This document shows, piece after piece, positions 31,627 to 39,570 of a DNA stretch of 64,000 bases. The first letter of the stretch is position 1. Every line of letters begins with the position of its first letter. Position numbers and translations under genes: made by a program. The notes beneath the pieces were generated by a model, which saw nothing but the letters and a program-made list of their open reading frames with translations, did not search any database and was not told where the DNA came from. Origin of the DNA: Ideonella sp. WA131b (GTDB lineage: Bacteria > Pseudomonadota > Gammaproteobacteria > Burkholderiales > Burkholderiaceae_C). The stretch is from NCBI GenBank assembly GCA_023657425.1, contig JAGTJW010000001.1:682001-746000 (forward strand), read 5' to 3'.

Positions 31627-32262
31627 CTATTGCACCACGTGCCCGCTGGGGGCTGCCAGGAAAAAGGCATCGAGGAAGCCCTCAAATCGCTCCTGCACCA
31701 GGGGCTTGCGGTACACGATCACGCCGGGGGGCAGGCCACCCCGCTCGCTGATGGCCGCCGGGGACAGCGCCGACACCACCAGCACCTTGATGCGCGACAG
31801 CTCCGGCGAGCGCCGCAGCACCTTCAGCAGGTGGAATCCGTCGAAGGGTTCCATCACCAGGTCGGTGATGATCAGCATCGGCCGGGTGCGCTCGATCAGC
31901 AGCAGGGCCTCGGCGGCATCACTGGCGACATGCAGCGTGACGGGGGCCGCGCACCGCACGAAGGTCTTTTCGTACAGCGCGACCATGCTGGGGTTGTCTT
32001 CCACCGCCAGCACCGAGAGGCTGCCCGATGGCCGGGCGTTGCTGCGCTTGCCCCGGGCCATGGCTTGCGCGGCCTTGATGGGAATGCGCCGATGGCCGCC
32101 GCGCGTCTTCCAGGCGGGAAGCAGGCCGGACTCCACCATCTTCTGAACCGTCGAGGTCGAGACCCCGATGATCTCAGCCGCCTCCCGCGTGCTGATGTGG
32201 CTTTCCGCGCCCGGCTGTTCAGCCGCGTCGGTCGAGGCGGCGGACGGTTGGGGTCTCGGCAT
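31627..32262 (-). CDS. Response regulator with N-terminal excisionase/MerR-like HTH and C-terminal receiver
   Basis: About 212 residues with reversed domain order. Near the N-terminus an excisionase-type helix-turn-helix reads STREAAEIIGVSTSTVQKMV...TRGGHRRIP; the remaining roughly 130 residues form a receiver domain with VEDN and phospho-acceptor Asp in LIITDLVMEPFDG (residue 134 from this start), plus a VSA switch segment and a K of YRKPL. It is probably a DNA-binding transcription regulator acting downstream of the hybrid kinase and Hpt protein. The ATG at 32262 is chosen; an in-frame TTG at 32286 would add eight residues. It is preceded by a long inverted repeat (32320-32502), so its own expression may depend on that structure. 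Confidence 0.87.
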   Translation of the reverse strand: MPRPQPSAASTDAAEQPGAESHISTREAAEIIGVSTSTVQKMVESGLLPAWKTRGGHRRIPIKAAQAMARGKRSNARPSGSLSVLAVEDNPSMVALYEKTFVRCAAPVTLHVASDAAEALLLIERTRPMLIITDLVMEPFDGFHLLKVLRRSPELSRIKVLVVSALSPAAISERGGLPPGVIVYRKPLVQERFEGFLDAFFLAAPSGHVVQ

Positions 32263-32319
32263 GGGCGGGTGGGCGTTCGTTCGCAAAGACGCACATTCTG
32301 CGCGACTCTTGCGTTAGCG

Positions 32320-32502
32320 CCCACGCTCCTAGGAGCGTGGGCGGCAGAAATCCAGCCCCGCGTTGGGCCGACTTCGGGGCCCAGGCCAGGCGCCGCGCGC
32401 AGCCCGGGCTGTGCGCCCGGGCCAGCGTGGCAACGCCGCATGGGCCCCGAAATCGGCCCAACCCGAAGGGCCGGGGCTGGATTTCTGCCGCCCACGCTCC
32501 TA
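32320..32502. repeat. Long inverted repeat (hairpin element, about 180 bp)
   Basis: The left end is a perfect 22-bp palindrome (32320-32341). Bases 32331-32359 are the exact reverse complement of 32472-32500, and after a short mismatch TTGGGCCGA-TTCGGGGCCCA pairs again with 32441-32459. The right arm runs into the TAG stop codon of the upstream gene (32500-32502). The loop (about 32386-32440) has its own GC palindromes. It could be a strong bidirectional terminator, a REP/MITE-like element, or both. Confidence 0.8.
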
Positions 32503-34446
32503 GACCTGCTCGACTTCTTCGGTGAGCTCCGGCGCCTCGATGACGCCGCTGATGGCCGGCCCGGTGACGGCCGCCACGCCCATCGAGAGCATCGAGTCGG
32601 CGTCGATGCCGCGGCGGATGCCCTGGCCGATCACCTTGATGGACATCGAGCTGCACAGGTCGACCACCTGGCGCACGAACTGCTGCTGCCCGAGGGAACT
32701 CGAGAGATTGACGCAGAAGCGCTGGTCCAGCTTCACGTAGTCCACCAGCAGGTGGTGCAGCGTGGGCAAGGCCGAGAAGGCGATGCCGAAGTGGTCGACA
32801 CCCAGCTTCACGCCCCGGGGGCGAACCATCGCGGAGAACCTTTCGAGATCGCCCGGGTGGTCGATCAGGCCCAGTTCACTCACCTCGATCCACAGCCGCT
32901 TGGCGCGGTCACCGGCCTTTGCGAGCAGTTCATCGACCTGATTGACGAAGAAAGGACGCGTCAGCGAGTGCGGCGACATGTTGATGGCCACCGGCGTCGG
33001 ATCGGTCTGCAGCCTCGCCAGGGCCAGCTCGAGCGCACGCAGGTCGAGGTCGAGGATGCGGGCGGTGCGTATCGCAGGCGGGATGAACGCGCTGGCCGGC
33101 ATCACCGTGCCGTCGGGGCCGGCCATGCGGAGCACCGCCTCCATGTGCAAGATCTGGTGGCCGATGCCGACCACCGGGTAGTACTCCAGGGTCACCCGGC
33201 CGGTGTCGAGCGCATTCTCGATCAGCACCCGCCACTGGGCGATGGCGATGTAGTGCATCGGCTGTGCCGGCGAGGTGATGCAGAAGCGCTCGCGCCGCGC
33301 TTCAGAGGCGCCCGTCATGGCATCCACACGCGCCAGCACCTCCGAGGTCGTCTCGCCGCGCACATAGGTGGACGCACCGATCCAGGCCACGCATTCGGTG
33401 TCCGACACGCGATCCGTGTGCAGCTGCTTCAGGCCGTCGGTCACGCCCTCGAGCCAGTCGACGAGCGCGGAGCCCTCGATGTCTTCCAGGAGGATGCCGA
33501 AGTCTGAGCCGTTCAGGCGGCCCAAGGTGGGCTGCCGGGGCGAGAACCGGTACAGACGCGAGCGGATGGTGACCGCCACCGCGCGCAGAAAGTCATCGGC
33601 CCGCGCACGGCCGGCCAGGCGGTTCATCTCCACCAGCCCGTGGACATGGACGATCACCACCGATCCCGTGTGCGAGGCCTCGGAGTCGTCCAGCGCCCGC
33701 TGCAGGTCGCGCATGAACCGGCTGCGGCTCGACGCGCCGGTCAGGGGATCGTGGTCCAGCTCTTCGCGGACATCCAGGATCTCGGTCTGCTTCTCCTCAA
33801 GCATGGCCTGCACGCGCCCGATCATCACGTTGATGGTCTTGGACAGGGGCACCCACTCACGCAGGCTCGGCTGCGGCTCGAAGACAAAGCGGCGCTCGCC
33901 CAGCGCTTGGATCTGCCCCGAGAAGGTCTTCACGGGCCCGAGGGCCCACGTCAGCGCCCAGCGCAGCCCGATCACCAGCACGATCAAGAAGCCCAGCGCG
34001 GCCACCACGACGCCGCCCATCAGGGCGCCGGTCGCCTCGGCCCAGCGCGCGCTGCCCGCCTCCACCTCCAGCGCAGCCACCGGCCCGTCGGCATTCGCGA
34101 GCTTTTGCCGCAGAGGAGGAACGGCGTTGTCGAGCCGCAGGGGGTCGCTCGACGGCGGGGCCTGAGCCTGCCCCAGCGTGGCCAGCACGCTGCCCTTGGC
34201 GTCCAGCAGGCGAACCTGCACGTCGACCGGCGGGCTGGGCAGCCGGGCCGCGAAGGCCGCCACGCCTTCCTGGGGGTCCATGCGGGCGAGCTCGCGCTGG
34301 TAGGTCGTCGCCACCGCGCTCTGCAGCACCTCCACATCGCGGGCCACCTGGGGCGCGAGGTACGACCGGGTCAGGGCCAGCACGCCCAGCACGACGCACG
34401 CCATGCCTAGCACCAGGGCCAGAAGCCCCATCCGGATCACACCCAT
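32500..34446 (-). CDS. Membrane c-di-GMP effector with degenerate GGDEF and EAL domains (LapD-like layout)
   Basis: About 648 residues. Two membrane helices (about 5-27 and 142-166) flank a periplasmic domain of about 110 residues. Then come a HAMP-like linker, a GGDEF domain with GSDFG in place of GGDEF, and an EAL domain with EAV for EAL, DHFG for DDFG and GQGI for EGVE. Both enzymatic activities are therefore probably lost, which leaves ligand sensing. This is the layout of LapD, which binds c-di-GMP and controls periplasmic proteolysis of the adhesin LapA, but the periplasmic part lacks an obvious LapD signature and no LapG protease is in the window. The start at 34446 has a strong AGAGGAG ribosome site 6 bases upstream; the frame reaches 34467. 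It is 73 bases downstream of the MotA-like gene. Confidence 0.85.
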   Translation of the reverse strand: MGVIRMGLLALVLGMACVVLGVLALTRSYLAPQVARDVEVLQSAVATTYQRELARMDPQEGVAAFAARLPSPPVDVQVRLLDAKGSVLATLGQAQAPPSSDPLRLDNAVPPLRQKLANADGPVAALEVEAGSARWAEATGALMGGVVVAALGFLIVLVIGLRWALTWALGPVKTFSGQIQALGERRFVFEPQPSLREWVPLSKTINVMIGRVQAMLEEKQTEILDVREELDHDPLTGASSRSRFMRDLQRALDDSEASHTGSVVIVHVHGLVEMNRLAGRARADDFLRAVAVTIRSRLYRFSPRQPTLGRLNGSDFGILLEDIEGSALVDWLEGVTDGLKQLHTDRVSDTECVAWIGASTYVRGETTSEVLARVDAMTGASEARRERFCITSPAQPMHYIAIAQWRVLIENALDTGRVTLEYYPVVGIGHQILHMEAVLRMAGPDGTVMPASAFIPPAIRTARILDLDLRALELALARLQTDPTPVAINMSPHSLTRPFFVNQVDELLAKAGDRAKRLWIEVSELGLIDHPGDLERFSAMVRPRGVKLGVDHFGIAFSALPTLHHLLVDYVKLDQRFCVNLSSSLGQQQFVRQVVDLCSSMSIKVIGQGIRRGIDADSMLSMGVAAVTGPAISGVIEAPELTEEVEQV

Positions 34447-34519
34447 AGCGGGCTCCTCTTGCGGCACACAGGGCCGATTAACGCCAAGACGACAGAGCCG
34501 CCCGCGCGGCAGGCCGCCA

Positions 34520-35986
34520 TCATTCGCCCCTCTTCGGGTCCGTGCCGTGGTCGGAGAAGGCGCTGCGCAGCGAGGTCTTGCCCAAGCTCCAGACGGCGGC
34601 GTCCAGGCTGCGGGTCACTTCCTTCTGCATCGAGATGTCGGCCGACATCTCTGCCGTCGTGCCCTTGATCTCGCCCATGTCGCGCCGCAGGTTGATCACC
34701 AGATCACGTGTCTCTTCGAGTTGCTCCGCAATGCGCGCCTGCTGCGGCATCAGCTCCAGGATCTTGCCCACGCGCGTGCTGGCCGCCCGGCTTTCGCGGA
34801 ACACGCCGTCGGAGGCCTGCGACAACTCGCGCAACAGCGGAATCAGGTCGCGGATGGCGCTCACCCCCGTGGCCGTGCGCTCCAGCGCCTCTTCGTGGGA
34901 GGCCACGCGCCGGCCGAGGTTGAGCGTCTCGACCGCGGCGTCGGCCACGCTGGGTGCCAGCTTGCCGATCTCCCGGGTGAGGGCAGACAACTCGCCCACG
35001 GTCAGGCGGTGCTGCTCCTTGATCTCGCCGCCGATCTCGTGCAGGGCTTCTGTCGTGGCCCGGCTCACCTGCGGCAGCAGGTCTTGCAGCGAGGTCGTCA
35101 CGTCCTTGAGCTGCTGGCCCGTGATCTTCTGCTGCTCCAGGAAATCGGCCAGCAGCGTCGCCAGGAAGCGCTCGGTGATCTGCACGTTGGAGCTGACCTT
35201 GGACTTCTCGGCCAGCGACAGCACGTCGTCGCGCGCGTGGTCCACGAAGGAGCCGCTGCACTTGCGCACCACCACCATCTGGAAGCCCAGCATGATGGAG
35301 CCCACCAGGCCGAACATCGACGCCGAGAAGGCCGTGCCCATGGCGGCCAGCGGCTTTTCGAGGCCGCCGACGACGCGGGCGAACTCCGACTCGATGCTGC
35401 CGCTCGTGCCGGAGCCCGAATTCGCGATCGTCGCGATCAGCGAGCTGGTGGCCAGCAGGGTCTCCAGCAGGCCCACGAAGGTGCCGAGCAGGCCCAGGCC
35501 CACCATCAGGCCGACGAGGTACTGCGAGAGTTCCTGCTTCTTGTCGAAGTACTGTTCCAGCGACGTGAGCTCGGGCTCCATGGCCGCGCTCTGCACATAG
35601 ACCTGGTGCCCCAGGCCCAGTTTCTGCAGGCGGCTCAGCATGCCCAGCACGTGCGCCTTCGGGCCCAGCGCAGGATCGGGCTCGTCGCTCCAGGCGCCCA
35701 TGCGCAGGTAGGACAGGCCAGACCTGAAGACGGCCTCCTCGCGGTACACCCGCATGACGTTGGTCACCATCGTCCACGAGCCCCAGAGCATGGTCGCCAG
35801 GATCATGCCGTTCAGGCCGGGGTTGGACTTGAAGGCAAAGGACACGAACTGCCAATAGCCCAGGGCTCCGGCCACCGTCACCATCAGGGGCAGCCAGATG
35901 AGCTGCTTGTAGGTGGTGGTGAACGGCCGCTGATCGGAGGCCAGGTCAGCGGCGGTTGCGGGTTTGTTCACAGCGATGTCGTTCAT
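34520..35986 (-). CDS. MotA/TolQ/ExbB-like channel protein (SiiB-like)
   Basis: 488 residues. Helices lie at about 28-50, 60-80, 160-190 and 215-245. The last two have the MotA/TolQ/ExbB proton-channel pattern (LGLLGTFVGLLETL and AAMGTAFSASMFGLVGSIMLGFQ). The remaining roughly 230 residues are a cytoplasmic coiled coil rich in E, L, R and Q. Size and layout match SiiB of Salmonella SPI-4, the inner-membrane partner of SiiA in the type I system for giant adhesin SiiE. Here it sits in a T1SS operon for a giant RTX protein, and its ATG overlaps the adaptor stop (ATGA). Its likely role is a proton channel with the MotB-like protein two genes upstream, powering or gating adhesin export or surface retention. 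Confidence 0.85.
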   Translation of the reverse strand: MNDIAVNKPATAADLASDQRPFTTTYKQLIWLPLMVTVAGALGYWQFVSFAFKSNPGLNGMILATMLWGSWTMVTNVMRVYREEAVFRSGLSYLRMGAWSDEPDPALGPKAHVLGMLSRLQKLGLGHQVYVQSAAMEPELTSLEQYFDKKQELSQYLVGLMVGLGLLGTFVGLLETLLATSSLIATIANSGSGTSGSIESEFARVVGGLEKPLAAMGTAFSASMFGLVGSIMLGFQMVVVRKCSGSFVDHARDDVLSLAEKSKVSSNVQITERFLATLLADFLEQQKITGQQLKDVTTSLQDLLPQVSRATTEALHEIGGEIKEQHRLTVGELSALTREIGKLAPSVADAAVETLNLGRRVASHEEALERTATGVSAIRDLIPLLRELSQASDGVFRESRAASTRVGKILELMPQQARIAEQLEETRDLVINLRRDMGEIKGTTAEMSADISMQKEVTRSLDAAVWSLGKTSLRSAFSDHGTDPKRGE

Positions 35987-37320
35987 TTTCTGTCCCTGAA
36001 GGCTGATTGTGCGAGGCCCTTGATGGGCGACAGCACGTACTCGAGAATCGTTCTCTGACCCGTCACCGAGTCGGCCGTGAGCGTCATGCCCGGCGTCAAG
36101 GGCTTGCCAAACGCCGCCAGGCTGTCGGCATCCAGCGCCATCGCCACCCGGAAGTAGCGGTCGCCGCGCTCGTCGGTGAGCGAATCCGCACTGATCTCGG
36201 TCACCCGGGCCCTGACCGTGCCGTGCGTGGTGAAGTCGAAGGCCGCAATCCGCACGATCGCGGTCTGGCCCACCTGCAGCACCCCCCGCTCGGAGGGCGA
36301 TGCCTTGGCCTCGATGAACAGGTCGCCGTTGGCCGGCGTCAGCTCCAGCAGCGTCTCGCCCGGCCTGACCACGCCGCCCACCGTGTTGAACAGCAGTTTG
36401 TTCACCGTGCCGTCGGCCGGTGCCACGACCTCGGTGCGGAGGATGCGGTCGGCGTCCGCCGTCAGCTCCTGCGTGAGGCGCTCAAGCTCCACGCGCGTGT
36501 CCGCCAGCGCGGAACGCGCCTCGCTCCTGAACTGCGCCGTCGCCTCCGAATAGCGCGCCTGCAGTTCCGAGGCCGCCGCCAGCAGGCGGGGCAGCGCGGT
36601 CTCGGCCTCCTTGAGCTGGGTGGTCAGACGCTCCACGCGCGCCCGGGCCTCCAGCGTCTCCATCTGCGAGGCCGCATTCTTGGACTGCAGGCCGGCGATC
36701 ACGGCCAGCTGCTGGCGTGCCACCTCCAGCTCGGCCGACAGCCCCCGGCGGCGGGCCTCCTGCTCGACGCGTTCCTGGCTGCGCTGGTTGATCTGCTCCT
36801 CCAGCACCCTCAGGGTCTGCAACAGCGTCGCCTGCCGGGCCGAGTAGGCCGCCGTCTCGTTGCGCATCTCTTCGGAGTCCGCTGCCAGCCCCGGCGGGGG
36901 CTGGATGCGGGTGCCGTTGGCCTCGGCCTGCAGCCGGGCGGCGCGTGCGTTCAGGCCGTTCAGGCGCGCCTGCCGCTCGCCGCGGGACGACGAGGCCAGC
37001 AGATCGGACACCGCCACCAGCGGATCGCCCTTGCTCACCCGGTCGCCCTCGCGGACATGGACCTTGGAGACGATGCCGCCTTCCAGGTGCTGCACCAGCT
37101 GCGGCTTGCTGCCCGGGATGAGCCGCCCCTGGGTGCGCACCACCTGGTCGACCTGGGCCACCGCCATCCAGCCGATGAGCGCCGCCAGGAAGACGAGCGC
37201 CAAGTACAGGTACCAGCGGGGCCGGCGCAGGCGACGGCCCTCGCCGAGCGGGCCCTCCATGGTGCTCATCAGCACCTCGAGCGGTGCCGGCTTGGTGGGA
37301 GTCAGCGCTGCCGTTGTCAT
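35983..37320 (-). CDS. HlyD-family type I secretion adaptor, cassette 2
   Basis: 445 residues. A cytoplasmic lead is followed by a membrane helix (about 37-55), LVQHLEGGIVSKVHVREGDRV (first lipoyl half), a long coiled coil with heptads between about 100 and 300, TEVVAPADGTVNKLLFNTVGGVV (second lipoyl half) and a C-terminal beta-barrel ending GLAQSAFRDRK. It bridges the ABC transporter and the TolC-type protein encoded in the same operon. Start and stop both overlap neighbours by ATGA (MotB-like upstream, MotA-like downstream), so the six genes from giant protein 2 to the MotA-like gene form one tightly coupled operon. It is a clear paralogue of the cassette 1 adaptor. Confidence 0.94.
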   Translation of the reverse strand: MTTAALTPTKPAPLEVLMSTMEGPLGEGRRLRRPRWYLYLALVFLAALIGWMAVAQVDQVVRTQGRLIPGSKPQLVQHLEGGIVSKVHVREGDRVSKGDPLVAVSDLLASSSRGERQARLNGLNARAARLQAEANGTRIQPPPGLAADSEEMRNETAAYSARQATLLQTLRVLEEQINQRSQERVEQEARRRGLSAELEVARQQLAVIAGLQSKNAASQMETLEARARVERLTTQLKEAETALPRLLAAASELQARYSEATAQFRSEARSALADTRVELERLTQELTADADRILRTEVVAPADGTVNKLLFNTVGGVVRPGETLLELTPANGDLFIEAKASPSERGVLQVGQTAIVRIAAFDFTTHGTVRARVTEISADSLTDERGDRYFRVAMALDADSLAAFGKPLTPGMTLTADSVTGQRTILEYVLSPIKGLAQSAFRDRK

Positions 37321-37952
37321 CGCCGCTCCGCGCCTTCGAACGACAGGCTCACTATCGCGGAGTTGGTCTCGCGGGCGGTGTCGATGCGAACCCCGATGGT
37401 GTCGGCCCGGCGCCCCTGCTCGATGAGCAGGTTGCGCACCGCCATGACGCGGAGGTAGGCCACGCGCTGGTTCTCGCTGAGCTGCATGCCCGGGCCCTGG
37501 GCCACCAGCTGGATGCGGCCGTTGCGGACGGCTTCGGGCTCCGCGGCCAGGGCCGCCAGCAGACGCTTCTTGGCCGCGTCATCGAGCGTGACGGCTTCAT
37601 CCGCAAAGTCCAGGATCAGCCGGGCGCTGCTCTGCGTGAGCGTACCGCCGGCCGAGTCGGGCTTGGGGCCCGTGACGGCGATGCGCGTCGTCACGGTCCC
37701 GACCGACGGCGCGCCCACCACCACCTGCTGGTTGGCCAGCGCCGCCGCGACGGCGGGCAGGGGCGCCACCAGCTCGGCCGCCCGCTGCTCGCGGACCATC
37801 TTCTCGGCCATGCGCTTGGCGGCCAGCTGGGCCGAGAACGACAGGGCGATGGCCAGCACCACCACCACGAAGATCATCGCAATGACGACGTTCGTCAGTG
37901 CGTCCACCATGCCCGGCCAGTACTCGCCGGTGTGATTGGAGCTCTTTGCCAT
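37317..37952 (-). CDS. MotB-like membrane protein (SiiA-like)
   Basis: 211 residues, the same size as Salmonella SiiA. A short N-terminus leads into one helix (about 15-40) with an Asp at its start (D17 in GMVDALTNVVIAMIF), the position of the proton-carrying Asp of MotB and SiiA. The rest is a periplasmic domain with an OmpA/MotB-like fold (LILDFADEAVTLDDAAKKRLLAAL ... NQRVAYLRVMAVRNLLIEQG). It likely forms a proton channel with the MotA-like protein at 34520-35986. It lies 10 bases after the TolC-type gene and overlaps the adaptor start by ATGA. OmpA-type peptidoglycan-binding residues are only partly recognisable. Confidence 0.85.
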   Translation of the reverse strand: MAKSSNHTGEYWPGMVDALTNVVIAMIFVVVVLAIALSFSAQLAAKRMAEKMVREQRAAELVAPLPAVAAALANQQVVVGAPSVGTVTTRIAVTGPKPDSAGGTLTQSSARLILDFADEAVTLDDAAKKRLLAALAAEPEAVRNGRIQLVAQGPGMQLSENQRVAYLRVMAVRNLLIEQGRRADTIGVRIDTARETNSAIVSLSFEGAERR

Positions 37953-37962
37953 GCGGGTCTCC

Positions 37963-39570
37963 TCAGCGCGGGGGGGGCGCGCTCTCGGCCAGCCCTTCCA
38001 GCAGCAGGCCGGTCAGGTGGGCGATGCGGAGCTGGGTCTGGGTCTCGCCCACCGCCAGCTGCAGGATGTCGAGCTTGGACTGGTGGAAGCGCTGATAGGC
38101 ATCCAGCACGTCGAGCAGCGTGCGGTTGGCACCGGTCATCTGCTCCTGGAAGGCCTTGACGACGGCGGCGTTGGCGGTCAGCTCGTCGCGCGCCGCGGCA
38201 AAGCGCTGGTCGAAGGCCTCGAGGTTGACGTAGCCGGCCTCGAGCTCCTGTGCGAGCTTGCGCTCCACGTTCGCGGCCCGCGCCGTCTGTTCGCTCAGGC
38301 GCGCTGCCGCGCCGCGCATCTGGGCCTGGTCGGTGCCGCCGTTGAGCAGGGGCACCGTCACCATGAACATCAGCTTGGCATCCTGCACGACCGCGGGCGA
38401 GCCGCTGATGTTGCGCGTCTTGGTGACCGACATCTCGAGCTCGGCGCGCGGCTCGAAGCGCCCGCGGCTGCCCTCGACCTCCAGGCGGATGGCATCGATC
38501 TCCTTGGCCGAGGCCAGCAGGTCGTGGTTGCGCTCGCGCGCCACCTCGCGGGCGGCCGTGGCCTCGGCCGGCACGCGCAGCCCGGTCGGCAGCACGAAGA
38601 CCATGGACTTGGCCTCGTCGCCGATCAGCCGCCGCAGGTTGAGTTGCGCCACCCGCCCCACCGCCTTGGCGTCGGCGATGCTGGCCCGCGCGTTGGCCAC
38701 CCGCGCCTTCACGCGGTCCTGATCGGCCTTGCTGGCGGCGCCGGCCGCCGTGCGCGCGTCGATGTAGGCCAGCAGGTCGATCAGCAGCTTTTCGTAGCCC
38801 TGGCTCAGTTCGGTGGCCAGCCGGGTCTGCAGCACCTGCAGGTAGGCGCCCGACACCTCCAGCGCGGTTGACGAGCGCGTGCCGTCGAGCTGGATGGCGG
38901 CCGAGCTGGTGAGCACCTTCTGGCGCTGCCATTCCTTGCGGGCGGGCGTGTCCCACACCGGCTGCTTCAGGGTGAGGGCGCTGTCAAGGCGGTCCAGGCT
39001 CTGCCGCGGGTCGCCGGTCTCCAGCCGGCCCACGCCGCTGCCCACGCGCAAGTCGAGCTTCGGCAGCAGGGCGCCGCGCGCGGCGCGGCGGGTCTGGTTG
39101 AAGCTCTCGTAGCGAAACTCGCCGGCTTCGACCTCCAGGCTGTGGTCCAGGCCCAGGCGAACGGCGTCGATCAGGGTCATGGGCACGCCCACCTCCCCCT
39201 TGCCCGCGGCCGTGTCGTCCGCCGGCAGCACGCTCGGCACGCCCAGCAGGGCCGGCAGGGTGTTCAGGCGCGGCTGCCTTTCGGGGCCGGCCGCCGGGCG
39301 AGGGGCCGCCGGGGTGGCCTCCGGGGTGGCCGCCGGGGTGGCCGCCTCGGCGCCGGCCGCCGGGGGTGGGGCCGCCGGGGTGGCCTCCTCAGCGCCGGGT
39401 GCCGGGCGCGGGGCCGCCGGGGTGGCCGCCTCGGCGCCGGGTGCCGGCTCGGGGGGGGTCTGGGCCCCGGCCAGGCCGTGCAAGCCGTACAGGCTGGCGA
39501 TGGCCGCCAGGATGGCGAGGTGTGGGATGGATTTTATTTTGCTCATGGTGAACGTCTGGGCACCGATCAT
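37963..39570 (-). CDS. TolC-family outer membrane channel protein
   Basis: About 535 residues. A signal peptide (KIKSIPHLAILAAIASLYGLHGLAGAQ) is followed by an unusual roughly 60-residue Ala/Pro-rich repeat of the type PAPGAEAATPAAP, then two OEP (outer membrane efflux) halves with helical hairpins, for example LEVSGAYLQVLQTRLATELSQGYEKLL and AKAVGRVAQLNLRRLIGDE. This would be the outer-membrane exit duct for the giant protein, as SiiC is for SiiE. The ATG at 39570 overlaps the ABC stop (ATGA) and is chosen; an internal ATG at 39546 would give a more usual signal peptide. It is the only TolC in the window, so it may also serve cassette 1. Confidence 0.92.
   Translation of the reverse strand: MIGAQTFTMSKIKSIPHLAILAAIASLYGLHGLAGAQTPPEPAPGAEAATPAAPRPAPGAEEATPAAPPPAAGAEAATPAATPEATPAAPRPAAGPERQPRLNTLPALLGVPSVLPADDTAAGKGEVGVPMTLIDAVRLGLDHSLEVEAGEFRYESFNQTRRAARGALLPKLDLRVGSGVGRLETGDPRQSLDRLDSALTLKQPVWDTPARKEWQRQKVLTSSAAIQLDGTRSSTALEVSGAYLQVLQTRLATELSQGYEKLLIDLLAYIDARTAAGAASKADQDRVKARVANARASIADAKAVGRVAQLNLRRLIGDEAKSMVFVLPTGLRVPAEATAAREVARERNHDLLASAKEIDAIRLEVEGSRGRFEPRAELEMSVTKTRNISGSPAVVQDAKLMFMVTVPLLNGGTDQAQMRGAAARLSEQTARAANVERKLAQELEAGYVNLEAFDQRFAAARDELTANAAVVKAFQEQMTGANRTLLDVLDAYQRFHQSKLDILQLAVGETQTQLRIAHLTGLLLEGLAESAPPPR

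Noticed and set aside
32500..34446. Calling the degenerate GGDEF-EAL protein lapD outright
   Set aside because: The periplasmic domain lacks a recognisable LapD pattern and no LapG is in the window, so only the layout is called LapD-like.
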